Of a stretch of 64,000 nucleotides of DNA, positions 35,501 through 38,500 are shown piece by piece. Where the stretch lies: positions 3,892,148 to 3,956,147 of the forward strand of contig OX465110.1 in assembly GCA_949987565.1 (NCBI GenBank), given 5' to 3'. A model generated the notes under the pieces. It saw nothing but the letters and a program-made list of their open reading frames with translations. It was not told where the DNA came from and made no database searches. The position numbers and the translations under genes were made by a program. The DNA is from Luidia sarsii. Taxonomy: Eukaryota; Echinodermata; Asteroidea; Paxillosida; Luidiidae. Each line of letters begins with the position of its first letter. The stretch's first letter is position 1.

Positions 35501-38500
35501 ATACAAATACACACACACACAAAAAGCACGCCAGAACTTGCAGGTCGTGGAATTTTTTTTTTTTTTTTTTTTTTTTTTTCCTTCTTTATCGGGTGCACTG
35601 TTTACGTTGAGTCTTGCTGTGCTGCACTGCCCTAACGGCCATCGGATTCCGCCCGAAAACTGATCAGCGCAAGTCTGTTTCTTTTGTCCCCGCAGAGAAA
35701 GCTCAGACGATGGAGACTTGGACAGCAGGTGAAGAACCCACTTTCCCTTTGAATCTGATTCCTTCCCGCGTTTCCTCCGCAGATGATCTGTATGTGGATC
35801 CACATGTAGCAAGCTTCCTTGATTTTTCCTAAAAAAAAAAAAATTGCTCATGGACCATAATGATTAGTGATCATTTCACGCTAACTTTTCTGAATAGAAG
35901 TACGGTAGTTTTGTGTACAATAACGTTAACCTTTGCTTTGGTTTTTGTTTTTTCCCCTCATTGTTTTATCCATGTCTGTGGCAGCTTCTTTCTTGACTCC
36001 AAGTTCAGGTATTGCATTATCCAATGTATTATATTACGCAGTGGCTGTTGTTACGGCAGTCGTCCGTGTGGTTCCCTGACTTCACAGTATTTGTCAGGAT
36101 GTTTAGCTCTCGGAACCAGACTATCAGCTAATAGACTGGTTCAACCAGCCTGCAATGCTGACGAAATATAATCAAGTCGGGGAACCACACGGACGACTGC
36201 CGTAACAACAGCCACTGCCATTATATTAATTACCGTCTTGTGAAATCCTTCTACTTCTACTGTCAATGTTGCCCTTTGATTTGCGACCCTCGGCACCAGG
36301 GCATGGTTTCACAAAAAGGTTGATGGTTGACGCTGATATTAATGTTATGCATTACCAGTACGTGCCACATTTGCCATAGGCACTTGCCTTGTGACATGGC
36401 GTTAATCAGTTTTGCCCGACTCAACGTATAATAAGCGCTGCATGCTTGACCACTTGACCACTTGAGCTGGCCGAGGTCATGTGCTGGATTCCACAGGTCA
36501 GTGGTCAAGCGCTTAAAACGTCTGCACTAGAAAGCAGGAGTCACTGATTCGAATGCCGCCCGAGCAACTGGGAATTATTTTGTCCAGCTGTCAATCGGGC
36601 AAAGCATTGAGCGTTCATTGCTAATCATACGCCAAGTGAGGCCAAAAAACCCTCATTGAGTTACATTCACCTCGGCACAGAAATCTTTTTCACGATCATC
36701 TCTGACATAATACGTTTGAAGATCAGCCCTTTGTGAAATCCGGCCGAGATCCTTAGATGTTTAGCTGCACTTTCAGTGACTTCCCATGACAGTTGTGTGC
36801 TTCATCAAGGCGGTGCCTCAGTATTTGGTGGGGTTTTTTTGGCACCAAATTTTGTTTTGTTTTCGTGTGCTGGTTTGAGTTGAGATTCTTCGGAATGCAG
36901 TGAAGGAAGATGTCCAGTCACGGATGGCACGAACTCGGCACTTTCTGGCTTTGCCACGGAGGCTGGTCCGAGGCACAAGGGTCTCAGCTAAGCATGTCTT
37001 TGGCGGTTGTCCCTAGCACTGTGTGATGATTGGAGTTTGGACTCAAGATGCACACCCATTAGGCCTGGCCCCGTGGGCTACGCAGACCCATGCGAATACC
37101 CATGCACTTGTCTGTCAGACCAACTTTTTAAGACCTAACCGGTTTTCAATCATTCTAAACTATCTCCTTCTTGACATACTAGCCTGTCTGGAGAACACAA
37201 AACGCCAAGGTAATAAGCTCCTTGTTATATAATCATTATTATTTTGAAGTCAAAGACATAAAAGTAAAACTAACTGGGACATATAAAACAATTGTGACCT
37301 AAGGTGGCGAAATGAGGCATCTACTCCAAAAGTCCCTTTCTAGCAAATGGCGTCGAAAGTCGAAAGTATTGTCAAAATGCTTGTCAAAATCTTGTGTATT
37401 TACTGTTACCGATTGTTTAGCCAATTTTGAAAAGAGCACATTTAAAAAAAAAAAATTGTGACGGTCATCTTGAACACTGAGAAGTGGCCCTACATGTATG
37501 CAAATTAGTTATAGATGCAGAATTGTTTTAAATGTCTCCAAATGACACTTCAAATATCTGATACAAGTCAAAGTCAGCTGTGGCATGCTTGAACAACAAA
37601 AGCAGATTTTTTAACTCATCGTTCAGAGTCATAAAAATTCAAATATTTTATGCGAACATTTCTCATAATTTTTCTTTTCACAAATGTACGTTTGTGTTCT
37701 AAAAGCCTTGCAGAAGTGAGTGGTCTTGTATTTTTTTTCTCATTTATTTTGTACGGAATTAATCAGAGCCTTTTCCCCGTTTGTTGCTTTACAAATTTTT
37801 AGTGAACTCTGGGATGAACTGCAGAGGTAGCTATAGACATCTTTTCCATCCCAATTTTCTTTGTGTGCTGATATATCAAATGGAAATTTCAGGCAGCTCA
37901 GGCAGGATTCGAACCCGCTTCTTCAAGCATTAGAAAGCAAGAGTTGCGGGTTCAAATCCCGCCTGAGCTGCCTGAAATCTTGTCATTAGGCATCAGGCAA
38001 AAGCACTGAGCACTTAGTGTTTATCACGTCGAGGGCAAACCTCAATGAATGACTTCCTTACGGATGATTTAAAATGGGCCGATGCGTTGAAAAATCCACT
38101 GTTGACTTCAACTATTATTATCAAAGCTTCTCCTAAATCTAATTTATTCACACATCACAATAGTACCCGATGGATTCTTCTCTCTTGTATACCAAACATA
38201 CATCTTTGTAGATTTACAGACTAGTTCCAGGACTGGACCCTACATCTTTCAGGCATGCAACTTTTCCACGGATCCGCAGATTTCCGCGTTTTTTTTTAAT
38301 TCGGCCATAAAAAGAAAATATAAAAAAAAATGCATCTGGATATTTCTTCTCCCCTAACTATTATTTAAAACACATGCTGAGATCAGGTTAAAAACTTTGA
38401 TGTTTACGTTTCATTTTGTGTAAACAAAACAAAAAATCTGTTAAGGTTAAAATCTGTCACTCAGCTTAAAGTCATAAGTTGTCACAAACTGCTCAGAATG

